Origin: Aquisphaera insulae
GTDB lineage: Bacteria > Planctomycetota > Planctomycetia > Isosphaerales > Isosphaeraceae
DNA length: 64,000 nt
Direction: 5' to 3'
NCBI RefSeq assembly: GCF_011064615.1
Contig: NZ_JAALJH010000039.1
Coordinates: 1-64,000, forward strand
Of this stretch, positions 43,601 to 51,237 are shown piece by piece; within the stretch, counting starts at the first letter, position 1; each line of letters opens with the position of its first letter. Made by a program: the position numbers and the translations under genes. A model generated the notes under the pieces. That model searched no databases. It saw only the letters and a program-made list of their open reading frames with translations, and was not told where the DNA came from.

Positions 43601-44146
43601 TCCAAACCAGACGATCCGGAGCCGGAACTGGCCGTGGATGGCGGCCAGATCCGGAAACAGTCGGCCCGGGCTCTCGGCGAGATCGGCGCGGCGGCACGGC
43701 CGGCGATCCCGCACCTGATCCGGGCGCTCGATGACGTCAATCCCCTGGTCCGGTCCGAGGCCGCGAGCTCCCTCCGGAAGCTGGCGGAGCAGGATCCCTC
43801 CGTGATGCCGATCCTGGCCGTCGCAGCCCGAGACCGCTTCGATCCGGGACGGAGCGAGGCCGCCATGACGGCCCTGGCGGAGATGCGGAAGCCCGGGATC
43901 CCCTTCCTGCTGGAGGAGCTTCGTTCGGGCGATCCCGATTCTCGCGTCCTCGCCGCCCGGCTGCTCTTGTCGATGACCGAGGAAGGGCCGGCCGTGCTCC
44001 CGGCCCTCCGCGCGGCGGCCCGGGACACGGATGCGGAGCTCCGCCAGATGGCCGAGCGGGGCATCGCTCAGATCGAGCGGAACGAGAAGGATGCCAGTCA
44101 GGCCGCATCCGACGGCGACATGCCCGTCGTCGACGAGCCGCATTGA
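40625..44146 (+). CDS. Exported giant HEAT-repeat protein, copy 2
   Basis: An 1173-residue paralogue of the preceding protein. The GTG at 40625 overlaps the previous stop (GTGA) and begins a signal-like segment (SALTTTLLAMALVFGPTIQA). HEAT repeats run throughout, for example DPEPRVRAVTAKLIRQLG, DPDRRVRAGACHALTAL and DPDPQVRWAAAFASGLL, the same order of landmarks as in copy 1, including YPQPTGYPAAIAAIGP where copy 1 has ILGYHAALVSIGP. The open frame extends back to 40091 but that part lies inside copy 1. Tandem duplication followed by divergence is the simplest reading. Confidence 0.85.
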   Translation: MSGSALTTTLLAMALVFGPTIQAPSDDGSDPSRLVDGLAHGDADAKVRCLGQIGQLGHRAIPLVPALIPVLADPEPRVRAVTAKLIRQLGPDASAASEAMLARLVDPDRSVRLAAADALRRLEAPAEKLIPAVAAAVRKDPKGLSAPAVHLLAGAGAAALPTALALLDEPDERLFVVGARVLQDLGPEARCAIGRLIEAARRPEREAREQTAWALARCGPDAVAPLIMALRDRDPRVRGVAARAVELMGFRAAAALATLVEGLGDPVPPDDPRPPIPLDFKGDPEYPQPTGYPAAIAAIGPTALRELVARLDRSEPRERPLLVRAIGEFGPAGRAAVPALVHLLVKPGCRAEAAEALHQIGAPARGAVPMLIPASKNRDPRLRLGAVKALGRMASGSDPPSPAHREALLAALRDSDPRVRAAAIEGLMRMSLSTPPEILSLIQDRDDSVRFAALRAIRSLATPDDASLVAGLKACQHDPSPRIRRAANDVMISANDAEVGLLMAALADPDAETRSAAAFRLALADPAGIVFTSPEETSLGSYPARSIAQFAGAGDALRKALEDPDRRVRAGACHALTALPDEAARTVPLLLERMDDPAAIVRIAAVSAIGKFGPAARDAVPVLLRRLDDVRDDSAAMFLLPQQATDSIKAIAPGELPKAYARLIELLDNPIPRVRKAACHALEVHIRATGPSLCSMLEDPKTPWSRRRSIGRFLLGCDNLLEDDGKTPIRELKPALVRAVLEERLLDVEEDDEGRTMALVRLVGLDQDQKAIVRTILGAHGKARLRLPSTDWLMSEVSVAAPSLAVGLQDADAEVRTVAAYMAGASGESLAGGGHQREILGRIKELLEDPDPQVRWAAAFASGLLKPDAPQAGPIIERLRGMLRLRTVRLPKGTWYLGGGSSPDSSDNTIHWSVQPSTPKLRVAACVGLCDLGALDGAEAAIPELVETLQDEAPLVRLHAAHALGCFEAKAAPAVPALMRTLAEPGDLVGLRSKPDDPEPELAVDGGQIRKQSARALGEIGAAARPAIPHLIRALDDVNPLVRSEAASSLRKLAEQDPSVMPILAVAARDRFDPGRSEAAMTALAEMRKPGIPFLLEELRSGDPDSRVLAARLLLSMTEEGPAVLPALRAAARDTDAELRQMAERGIAQIERNEKDASQAASDGDMPVVDEPH

Positions 44147-44220
44147 ATGCTGTTCCCGGAACGGGCCGGCCGGATACAATTCCCCGGGACGAGGATCATC
44201 TTCGGGGCGAGCGACGAGGC

Positions 44221-44607
44221 ATGACCGACCAGTGCGCGGAAATCATGACTCTCGTGGAGGGCGTCCGCGCGGGCGATGAGCACGCGCTCGCGGACCTGCT
44301 GGCGGAATACCGCTCCGTGCAGGCGAGCCCGGAGAAGCAGGCCACCCGGATGGCCGATCTCACGTCGCCGAGCCTCGCCATCGAGCGGATGGAGGCCATC
44401 GAGCGGGTCCGCCGGGTCCTGGAACGGCTCGAGCCCTTCGACCGCGAGATCCTCGCGCTCGGGCGCTCCGAGGAACGGACCAACCAGCAGGTCGCCTCGA
44501 CGCTGGACATCAATCCGCCGGCCGCGAGCCAGCGCGACCTGCGGGCCCTCGACCGCCTGAGGCAGGTCCTCGAAGCGGCGGGTGGCCCGGAAGGGGGTGC
44601 CGGATGA
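44221..44607 (+). CDS. ECF-type sigma factor-like protein lacking most of region 2
   Basis: A 128-residue protein. The first 30 residues (TLVEGVRAGDEHALADLLAEY) match the start of planctomycete ECF sigma factors. The usual 60-80 residues of region 2 that bind RNA polymerase and the -10 element are absent. A SPSLAIERMEAIERVRRVLERL segment and a region 4 helix-turn-helix (about 85-112, NQQVASTLDINPPAASQRDL) follow. Typical members have about 180-200 residues. The ATG at 44221 was preferred because sigma similarity starts there; the frame opens at 44143. A TACAAT box at 44175-44180 may be its -10. The stop overlaps the kinase start (ATGA), so the two are translationally coupled. Confidence 0.7.
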   Translation: MTDQCAEIMTLVEGVRAGDEHALADLLAEYRSVQASPEKQATRMADLTSPSLAIERMEAIERVRRVLERLEPFDREILALGRSEERTNQQVASTLDINPPAASQRDLRALDRLRQVLEAAGGPEGGAG

Positions 44608-46967
44608 AACCCGCATCCCTCGGGTTGAAGCCGACCGACGACACCTTGACCGTGGGCCCCTCGTCGTCGGAGGGAGCGTCTTCCGAGAGCTCGGCCCCCG
44701 GCCCGTCGTCGGACTCGCAGCGCGCGTTCAATCTCCTCATCGACGAGTTCGCGGAACGTTGTCGCATCGGCGAGGAGCCGTCGATCGAGGACTACGCCGT
44801 CAGGCACCCGGAGCACGCGGACCTGATCCGCCGGTTCTTCCCCACGATCGCGCTGATGGAGGGGATCAAGCGGCGCGAGCAGGGCCTGCCGGTCGGGGAC
44901 CTGACTCGATCGGCGCCGGCACGGCTGGGGGAGTACCGGGTCGTCCGCGAGCTGGGCCAGGGGGGGATGGGGATCGTCTACGAGGCCGTGCAGGAGTCGC
45001 TGGGCCGGCCGGTGGCCCTCAAGATCATCCCGCGGATCCATCTCAAGGCCAGCCATCTGAAGCGGTTTCGCCGCGAGGCGGAGGCGGTCGCGCGGCTCCA
45101 CCACACCAACATCGTCCCCATCTTCGGCATCGGCGAGCACGACGGCCAGCCCTTCTACGTGATGCAGCTCATCCGGGGGACGGCCCTCGACGAGCTCCTG
45201 GCGAGGTGGGCCCGCGAGGGGCCGCCCCCCGGCGCCGAGCGCTGGAGGTTCATCGCCAGGATGGGCGTGCAGGCCGCCGGGGCGATCCAGTATGCCCACG
45301 AGCAGGGCGTGCTCCATCGCGACATCAAGCCGGCGAACTTCCTCATCGACCAGCAGCAAACGGTCTGGATCACCGACTTCGGCCTGGCCAAGCTGGCCGG
45401 CCAGAACGACCTGACCGGCCCGGGGGACATCGTCGGCACCCTCCGCTACCTGGCCCCGGAGGGGCTCCGGGGGCTCGCGGACGCCCGCTCCGACGTCTAC
45501 GGCCTGGGCCTCACGCTCTACGAGATGCTCACGCTCCGGCCCCCGTTCGGAGACCTCAGCCCCAGCGAGCTGGTGAAGCGGGTCCGGGAGGAGCACCCGG
45601 TCCGGCCTCGGAAGCTCGACCCTTCGATCCCCAGGGACCTGGAGACGATCGTCCTGAAGGCGACGGCGAAGGAGCCGGAGCATCGCTACCGATCGGCCGC
45701 GGCCCTCGGCGAGGATCTCGCGAACTTCCTGGAAGACCTGCCGATCGCCGCCAGGCGGGCCTCGCCGTTCGAGCGCGCCCGCCGCTGGGCGCGGAGGAAT
45801 CCGCTGGTATCCCCCCTCGTCGGGGTCGCCTCGGGGCTCCTGATCCTGGCCTCGGCGATCGGCTGGGCGGGCTACGTGAGCACGGGCAAGGCCCTCGAGC
45901 AGGCCAGGGCGAATGAGACCCTCTCGCTGGACCTCCTCGACAAGCTCTTCGAGAGGCTGCGGGTCCGATCCATGCTCCTCCCGCCGCCGCCCGGCCGGGC
46001 CGCGCGGCACCGGCCCCCGATGCCGCCGGAGGACGTGGAAGCCTCGATGGAACGGACGGATGTCCTCGGTCGGTCGCCCGACCCTCCCCTCGGCTCTCCG
46101 CCCCCGTCGCCGATGGTCGGTAAGTCCTCGCAGGGATCGTCCGGATCTCCCAATGACGGCGCGATGATCGAGGAAGTGCTCACCTTCTACGACCGGTTCG
46201 CGCGGCAGAACGCCTCGAATAGCGGGCTCAAGGCGGAGGCCGCATGGGCCTATCGTCGGGTGGGTGCCATCCAGGCGAGCCTGGGCAGGCCGGCCGAGGC
46301 GGAACAGGCCTTCCGACGGGCCATCTCCATGCTCGAGGAGCTCGTCAAGGAGGCTCCCCATCGGCCCGACCTCCGGATGCGCCTGGTCGAGGCGTCGATC
46401 ATGTCCAACCCCTGGACGATCGACGACGGCGAGCTCGAGACGCTGGAGGCTCGACTCCGCCGGGCGGCCATTCACGTCGACTCGCTGGATTCGCTCGGGG
46501 CCCCGAGCGCGGACGCGGAGATCTCTCGGATCCACGTCCACTCGAAGCTCGGCAGCGTGCTGCGACGGCGTGGGCAGATCGACGAGGCGCGAACGAGCTA
46601 CAATCGGGCGATCGCGGTGGCGGATCGGATCCTCGCCGCCGATCCCCGGAGTCTCCGCGCACGCGTCGACCGGGGCGATGTCCGCGAGGCCCTCGCCGCC
46701 CTGGAGATCCAGGAGGGGCGGCTCGAATCGGCCCGCGTCCTGGTGGACGGCTCCCTGGCCGACCTGAAGATCGCCGCCGAACGATCCGGCGGCGAGATGA
46801 TCGCCGCCCGCGCGGATGACCTGGCCGAGGACTATTGCAGGCTCGGCCACCTGGTCGCGGCTCGCCGGATCGATGAATGGGCCGCGAAAATTCGGCGTGG
46901 CCCTGCCTCGATCGACGAGCCCCGGGGAAAGGACGCTCCCCCCGACGCCGGTCTCCGACCGGAATAG
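44604..46967 (+). CDS. Transmembrane serine/threonine kinase with TPR-like C-terminus
   Basis: A 787-residue Hanks-type kinase. The N-terminal segment (FNLLIDEFAERCRIGEEPSI) is typical of planctomycete kinases paired with ECF sigma factors. The kinase domain (about 110-385) has all key residues: GQGGMGIVY, K140, HRD (238-240), DFG (258-260). A membrane span lies at about 398-425. The outer part contains helical repeats of TPR type (AWAYRRVGAIQASLGRPAEA, SKLGSVLRRRGQIDEARTSY). Its ATG overlaps the sigma-like stop. The pair suggests a phosphorylation-linked transcription switch, as proposed for other planctomycete sigma/kinase pairs; the target here is not known. Confidence 0.9.
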   Translation: MKPASLGLKPTDDTLTVGPSSSEGASSESSAPGPSSDSQRAFNLLIDEFAERCRIGEEPSIEDYAVRHPEHADLIRRFFPTIALMEGIKRREQGLPVGDLTRSAPARLGEYRVVRELGQGGMGIVYEAVQESLGRPVALKIIPRIHLKASHLKRFRREAEAVARLHHTNIVPIFGIGEHDGQPFYVMQLIRGTALDELLARWAREGPPPGAERWRFIARMGVQAAGAIQYAHEQGVLHRDIKPANFLIDQQQTVWITDFGLAKLAGQNDLTGPGDIVGTLRYLAPEGLRGLADARSDVYGLGLTLYEMLTLRPPFGDLSPSELVKRVREEHPVRPRKLDPSIPRDLETIVLKATAKEPEHRYRSAAALGEDLANFLEDLPIAARRASPFERARRWARRNPLVSPLVGVASGLLILASAIGWAGYVSTGKALEQARANETLSLDLLDKLFERLRVRSMLLPPPPGRAARHRPPMPPEDVEASMERTDVLGRSPDPPLGSPPPSPMVGKSSQGSSGSPNDGAMIEEVLTFYDRFARQNASNSGLKAEAAWAYRRVGAIQASLGRPAEAEQAFRRAISMLEELVKEAPHRPDLRMRLVEASIMSNPWTIDDGELETLEARLRRAAIHVDSLDSLGAPSADAEISRIHVHSKLGSVLRRRGQIDEARTSYNRAIAVADRILAADPRSLRARVDRGDVREALAALEIQEGRLESARVLVDGSLADLKIAAERSGGEMIAARADDLAEDYCRLGHLVAARRIDEWAAKIRRGPASIDEPRGKDAPPDAGLRPE

Positions 46968-47090
46968 CTGTCCTCTCGCCAGACGGTTCGACGTTATCTA
47001 TTCCATCGCCCCTGTGACTAACAGTCCTCCGAGAGAATCCCCTTCACTCGATCCTCCTCTCGAACCCTCTCATCAAGGAGCCGCCCGCCC

Positions 47091-47807
47091 ATGTCCAATC
47101 CATCACGGCCGAAAACTCCCAGCCGTCGTCATTTCCTGGGTCGAGCGGCGACCGGCATGGCGGGGCTGGCGGGTCTCCGTTGTTTCTTCGACACGCCGGG
47201 TGCCTTCGCCGACGAGCTCTTCCGCACGCCGCCGATGACCGAGGGACCGTTCTATCCCGACCATCTCCCCCTCGACACGGACAACGACCTGATCATCCTG
47301 GGCGACAACCTCACTCCGGCCGTCGGCGAGATCACCCACCTGACCGGCCGGATCCTGGACCCGCGCGGCAATCCCCTGTCGAACATGACCGTCGAGATCT
47401 GGCAGTGCGACGCCAACCAGGTCTACCATCACACGGCCGACCTGAGCACGACCAGGAGCAAGCCGGACAGGAACTTCCAGGGATTCGGCCGGTTCACGAC
47501 GGGATCGACGGGCGAATACCGCTTCCGGACGATCAAGCCCGTCCCCTACCCCGGCCGCCCCGCCCCTCACATTCACGTGAAGGTCAAGCGCGGGGACCGC
47601 GAGGTCCTCGTCAGCCAGATCAACATCGCCGGCCATGGCGGCAACGCCGTGGACCAGGTCGTCCGATCCGTCGGCGGCCCCATCGAGCGCGAGCTGACCA
47701 TGGCGGATTGGACGCGAGTCGAGGGCTCGAAGCTCGGCGAATGGTCCGCCCGGCACGACCTGATCCTGGGACGGACCCCGGACGAGAAGGCCGGCAACCG
47801 GTCCTGA
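47091..47807 (+). CDS. Tat-exported intradiol ring-cleavage dioxygenase
   Basis: A 238-residue protein. A twin-arginine signal (SRRHFLGRAATGMAGLAGL) precedes the dioxygenase domain. The family's TEGPFYPD, the VEIWQCDANQVYHH tyrosine region, YRFRTIKPVPYPG and the PHIHVKV histidines give the expected two-tyrosine, two-histidine iron site. Intradiol enzymes open catechol or hydroxyquinol rings between the hydroxyls using Fe(III). No other aromatic-degradation gene is in the window, so it may act alone outside the cytoplasm, for example on plant or humic phenolics (inference). The start has a plausible GGAG about ten bases upstream. Confidence 0.9.
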   Translation: MSNPSRPKTPSRRHFLGRAATGMAGLAGLRCFFDTPGAFADELFRTPPMTEGPFYPDHLPLDTDNDLIILGDNLTPAVGEITHLTGRILDPRGNPLSNMTVEIWQCDANQVYHHTADLSTTRSKPDRNFQGFGRFTTGSTGEYRFRTIKPVPYPGRPAPHIHVKVKRGDREVLVSQINIAGHGGNAVDQVVRSVGGPIERELTMADWTRVEGSKLGEWSARHDLILGRTPDEKAGNRS

Positions 47808-47856
47808 TTCGACCCGCGCCGCCATCTTCCACCCCATCGACCCATCGAGGGCATTC

Positions 47857-48426
47857 ATGCGCTTCCTCTCTCGGATCATGATAACATGTGGGCTTTTGTG
47901 CGGGTTCGCCGCCACCATGGGCCAGGGCCTTCCGGGCTTCCCCCAGACACCTCCGGAGTCCGCGGAGACCTTCGCGGACCGGATGCTGGGCTTCGACAAG
48001 GACAGGGACGGAAAGCTGTCCCGGGCGGAGGTCACCGACACGCGCCTTCACCGCCTCTTCGCGCGGGCCGACGCCGACAAGGATGGGACCGTGACGCGGA
48101 AGGAGCTCCTCGATCTCGCCGCGAAGGAGGCGGCGGGCGACCGCGGGAGCTCGCCGGACTCCGGCCCCGGCCCGGGCCCCGGCGGCCCCACGACGATGCC
48201 CCGCCCGGGTGAGGTCGTTCCCGCCCCGCTTCGCCAGAGACTCAGGCTCACGGCGGAGCAGGCGAAGCAGCTCGACGAGCTGCAGAAGGAGGTCGATTCG
48301 CGACTGGCGAAGATCCTCACGGAGGAGCAAGCGAAGACGCTCCGCCAGATGCGGATGGGTCCCGGCGGGCCCGGCGGGCGAGGAGGCCCGGGCGGTCCCC
48401 CTCCCGGCGGGCCACCGCCGGAGTGA
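47857..48426 (+). CDS. Exported EF-hand domain protein
   Basis: A 189-residue protein with a signal peptide (FLSRIMITCGLLCGFAATMG). Two EF-hand calcium loops follow: DKDRDGKLSRAE and DADKDGTVTRKE (about 47-80). The rest holds a helix pair (LTAEQAKQLDELQKEVDSRL, TEEQAKTLRQMRMG) and a Gly/Pro-rich tail. Members of this planctomycete type occur in many copies per genome; function is unknown beyond likely calcium binding. It starts 49 bases after the dioxygenase stop and could share its transcript. Confidence 0.88.
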   Translation: MRFLSRIMITCGLLCGFAATMGQGLPGFPQTPPESAETFADRMLGFDKDRDGKLSRAEVTDTRLHRLFARADADKDGTVTRKELLDLAAKEAAGDRGSSPDSGPGPGPGGPTTMPRPGEVVPAPLRQRLRLTAEQAKQLDELQKEVDSRLAKILTEEQAKTLRQMRMGPGGPGGRGGPGGPPPGGPPPE

Positions 48427-48819
48427 TCGTCGTGTGTCCCGACACGGGGCCGGCGCGTCGACCGGGCCGGCCTCTTTCGATCCCCGCCAGGAATTCCCTG
48501 CCGCCATCGCCGCGGAAGACGCTCCTGAGGCTGAGACCTACCTCCCGGACGACCCACCGCTCCGCGGACCCTTCCGGCGTCGCGATCGATCGCGATCCTT
48601 CCGCGGGATTTTGCGCGCGCCGGGCCATGGAAATTCCGTTTCGATGACGGGGCACGAGGCGATGCGGCCGCGATCGGCTTGCCCACGGCCCCGTCACGCC
48701 CCTTGAGCGTCGCACCCCCGGATTTTCCATCACCAAAGGTCGCCGCGGATCATCGAGGCGCGGGGTTGATCGCCCGGGGCTTCGGATTCGCGTACGCGCG
48801 GCCGCGAAAGGAGCCTCTC
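48427..48819. other. Intergenic stretch without a supported gene
   Basis: About 390 bases. A small GTGTC/GACAC inverted repeat lies just past the EF-hand stop, without a T run. Open frames here on both strands are overlapping and unconvincing. The last 15 bases contain the ribosome binding site AAAGGAG of the next gene. Confidence 0.45.
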
Positions 48820-49602
48820 TTGAGCCACCGCCGCGGAATCGTCCCCACGTTCCTTGCCGCCCTGAAGCCGAATCGTCGCAGCCCCGTCGCCGTGTTGCGG
48901 CGCGCAGCCCCGACGCTCGCCCCGCTGGAGGAGCGGATCGCACTCTCGCATTTCGGGGCCCACGCCCAGGTCGCGTCGCGGGTCGCCGCGGCCCATCGCA
49001 CGACCACGTCGACGTCCACGACGAGTTCGACGCACACCGGATCGGCCACCCAGAACGCCCAGCTCGCGACCGACCTGAAGCAGCTCCAGACCGACGTCAA
49101 GGCCGTCTATTCCGGTTCGTCCGTCACCGACAGCCAGCGGCAGGCGCTCAACAGCGACTTCGCCGCCCTCCGCAACGCGAGCGTGAACGTGGATCGGACG
49201 GCCCTCCAGGCGGTGGCGACGACCCTGCTCACGGACATCGCCGATGGGTCCTACGATGCCAATGCGGCGACCATCCAGGCCTCGTTCACCGCGGCCTTCT
49301 CCGGCGCCTCGGGCGCCGCGCTCACAACCGATCAGGCCGCGCTGGTGACCACCGCCTACAATGACTTCGTCACCGTCGCGAAGGGCCTGAACGCGACGAC
49401 CACCGAGCTGACGGCCATCGCCAACGACCAGACGGCCATCCAGACCGACCTGACGAACCTGGGCCGCTCAACCACCAGCTACCCCGGCCAGTCCGCTCAG
49501 CTCGACCTGATCCTGGGCGGGCCCGGCGGCGGTTTCGGGCCCGGAGGCGGGTTTCGGCCCGGCGGGCCTCACGGGAGCTTCGGCCACGGTCGCGGCCGTT
49601 GA
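48820..49602 (+). CDS. Exported protein with LEPR-XLL-like N-terminus
   Basis: A 260-residue protein. A TTG start at 48820 is supported by AAAGGAG six bases upstream; upstream parts of the frame are not coding-like. The N-terminus carries LAPLEERIALSH, which matches the LEPR-XLL-type motif at the beginning of many planctomycete surface proteins. A Thr/Ser-rich linker (TTTSTSTTSSTH) and a mainly helical domain with repeated QxxLxxDxxxL patterns (ATDLKQLQTDVKAVYSG, LTAIANDQTAIQTDLTNL) follow, then a Gly/Pro-rich end. Function unknown; probably secreted or cell-surface. Confidence 0.7.
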   Translation: MSHRRGIVPTFLAALKPNRRSPVAVLRRAAPTLAPLEERIALSHFGAHAQVASRVAAAHRTTTSTSTTSSTHTGSATQNAQLATDLKQLQTDVKAVYSGSSVTDSQRQALNSDFAALRNASVNVDRTALQAVATTLLTDIADGSYDANAATIQASFTAAFSGASGAALTTDQAALVTTAYNDFVTVAKGLNATTTELTAIANDQTAIQTDLTNLGRSTTSYPGQSAQLDLILGGPGGGFGPGGGFRPGGPHGSFGHGRGR

Positions 49603-49646
49603 CGTCGGGGGGACGGCGCGGACGTCCCGGGACGTCCCTCGGCCCC

Positions 49647-50621
49647 TCAATAGGCCGGCTTGAATCGATCCACGTTGGCCTTCGTGATCAGACGCAACGG
49701 GGTGATCACCTCGGGGTCGGGCTTGTGGCCCTTGAGGTGGGCCGCCAGGGTCTCCATGGCCTTCGCCCCCTGCTCGTACGGGTCCTGGAGGACGGTCGCC
49801 CTGAGGCGGCCGTCCTTCACGGCCTCGAAGGCCGTGTGGCTGCCGTCGAAGCCGAAGACGGGGACGTCCTTCCAGCCCTCGCTGCGGATCACCTCCGCGG
49901 CGGGGAGCGCCATCTCGTCCGACTGGGCGACGACGGCTCGGATCTCGCCGGGAGAGAACCGGCGGACCAGGTCGGTCATGACCCCCTTGGCCCGGTCCTC
50001 CTGGAAGCCGGCGAAGCGGCGGTCGGCGATGACGACCTCGGGGTGGGTCTTGAGGATGGCCATCAGCCCCTCGCTCCGCTTCCGTTGCGGGCTCGAGCCC
50101 TCGGTCCCCTCGAGGTAGATGATCTTCCCGCCCTCCGCGCCGAGCGCCTGAACGACCCCTTCACCCTGGAGGATTCCCCCCTCGGAATCGTCCGCCCCGA
50201 CGTACGAGAGGACGGTGCCGCCGTTGATCCGGCGATTGAGGGCGATGACGGGCACGCCGGCTCGATTGGCCGCCTCGACCGCCGGGACCAGCGCGTCCTC
50301 GTCGCGGGGGCAGAGGATCAGGGCCTTGCAGCCGAGGTTGATCAGCGTCTCGACCTGGCCGATCTGCTTGACGTCGTCGTCCTGGCCGTCCCGGACGTCG
50401 ATCTCGAGGCCGAGCTCCTTCGCCTTATCCTCCAGCCCCTTCTTCTGGGCGAGGAAGAAGGGGTGGCTGAACATCGGCAGCACCGCGCCGATCCGGGCCG
50501 ACGCGGCGGATGGAGGAGCGCCCCCCCGGCCGGGTCCCGAGTCGCCCGGGCCCCCGCAGCCGGCGGCCCCGAGGAAGACGGCGAGCATGAGGCAGTGAAC
50601 GGGAGTCCGAGCGGTCCTCAT
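49647..50621 (-). CDS. Sugar ABC transporter substrate-binding lipoprotein (RbsB-like)
   Basis: A 324-residue protein. The start at 50621 has AGGA six bases upstream and opens into a lipoprotein signal ending LGAAGC (lipobox). The body is a type I periplasmic binding protein of the ribose/galactose group: IGAVLPMFSHPFFLAQKKGL, VIALNRRINGG, SYVGADDSEGG, FGFDGSHTAFEAVKDG. Such proteins deliver sugars to an ABC importer. No permease or ATPase gene is adjacent. The neighbour 26 bases upstream encodes an exported cupin, and the two probably form an operon. Confidence 0.9.
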   Translation of the reverse strand: MRTARTPVHCLMLAVFLGAAGCGGPGDSGPGRGGAPPSAASARIGAVLPMFSHPFFLAQKKGLEDKAKELGLEIDVRDGQDDDVKQIGQVETLINLGCKALILCPRDEDALVPAVEAANRAGVPVIALNRRINGGTVLSYVGADDSEGGILQGEGVVQALGAEGGKIIYLEGTEGSSPQRKRSEGLMAILKTHPEVVIADRRFAGFQEDRAKGVMTDLVRRFSPGEIRAVVAQSDEMALPAAEVIRSEGWKDVPVFGFDGSHTAFEAVKDGRLRATVLQDPYEQGAKAMETLAAHLKGHKPDPEVITPLRLITKANVDRFKPAY

Positions 50622-50647
50622 GAATATCCTGGCTCCCCGCGATCGAA

Positions 50648-51136
50648 TCAGTGCGTGGTCCCGCCGCCCTTGGGCAGCCACTTGATGAAGTAGAAGGTCA
50701 GCGGCTCCGCGCCGGTGTTGTTGATCCCGTGCGGCACGTTCGGCGTCGAGTACATCACCGAGCCGGGCCCGACCTTCGTGGCCTTGCCGTCGCAGAGGAT
50801 CTCCCCCACGCCCGAGGCCACGATCAGGACTTCCTCATCCTCGTGGACGTGCGGGGCGTGGGGCGACTTGCCCGGATCGACGACGAATCGGCCGGTGACC
50901 AGGGAGGCGGTCCGCGGCGATTCGCCCTCGGTATACAGGCCGATCTGACCGACCGGCTTCCCCTGGTCCTCGTACACCTTCATCGGCACCTGATCCACGG
51001 TGATCGTCCGGGAGGTCAGGACGCCCGCCCGCTCGCGGGCGTGGGCCAGCTCGCGATATCCCCAGCCCGTGCCCAGCCCCACGACCAGCGTCGTGAGGAG
51101 GACCCTCGTGAAGTCCAGGCGCCGTCGTCGTCGCAT
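50648..51136 (-). CDS. Membrane-anchored cupin domain protein
   Basis: A 162-residue protein. An N-terminal hydrophobic segment (FTRVLLTTLVVGLGTGW) anchors or exports it. The cupin barrel has the metal motif HAPHVHEDEEVLIVASG and a later histidine in VPHGINNTG, giving the usual three-His/one-Glu site. Small cupins of this type include dioxygenases, isomerases and ligand sensors, so the reaction is open. It is the first gene of a pair with the sugar-binding lipoprotein, which hints at a carbohydrate link (inference). Confidence 0.85.
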   Translation of the reverse strand: MRRRRRLDFTRVLLTTLVVGLGTGWGYRELAHARERAGVLTSRTITVDQVPMKVYEDQGKPVGQIGLYTEGESPRTASLVTGRFVVDPGKSPHAPHVHEDEEVLIVASGVGEILCDGKATKVGPGSVMYSTPNVPHGINNTGAEPLTFYFIKWLPKGGGTTH

Positions 51137-51237
51137 GATGCGGCCTCTCGGTGTTCGTGGGGTCGTCCCGACGGCAACATCCTACTCGGCGTCCGGAAGG
51201 CGGGGAAGAGACCAGCGCGGGCCCCGATGGTGGGTTC

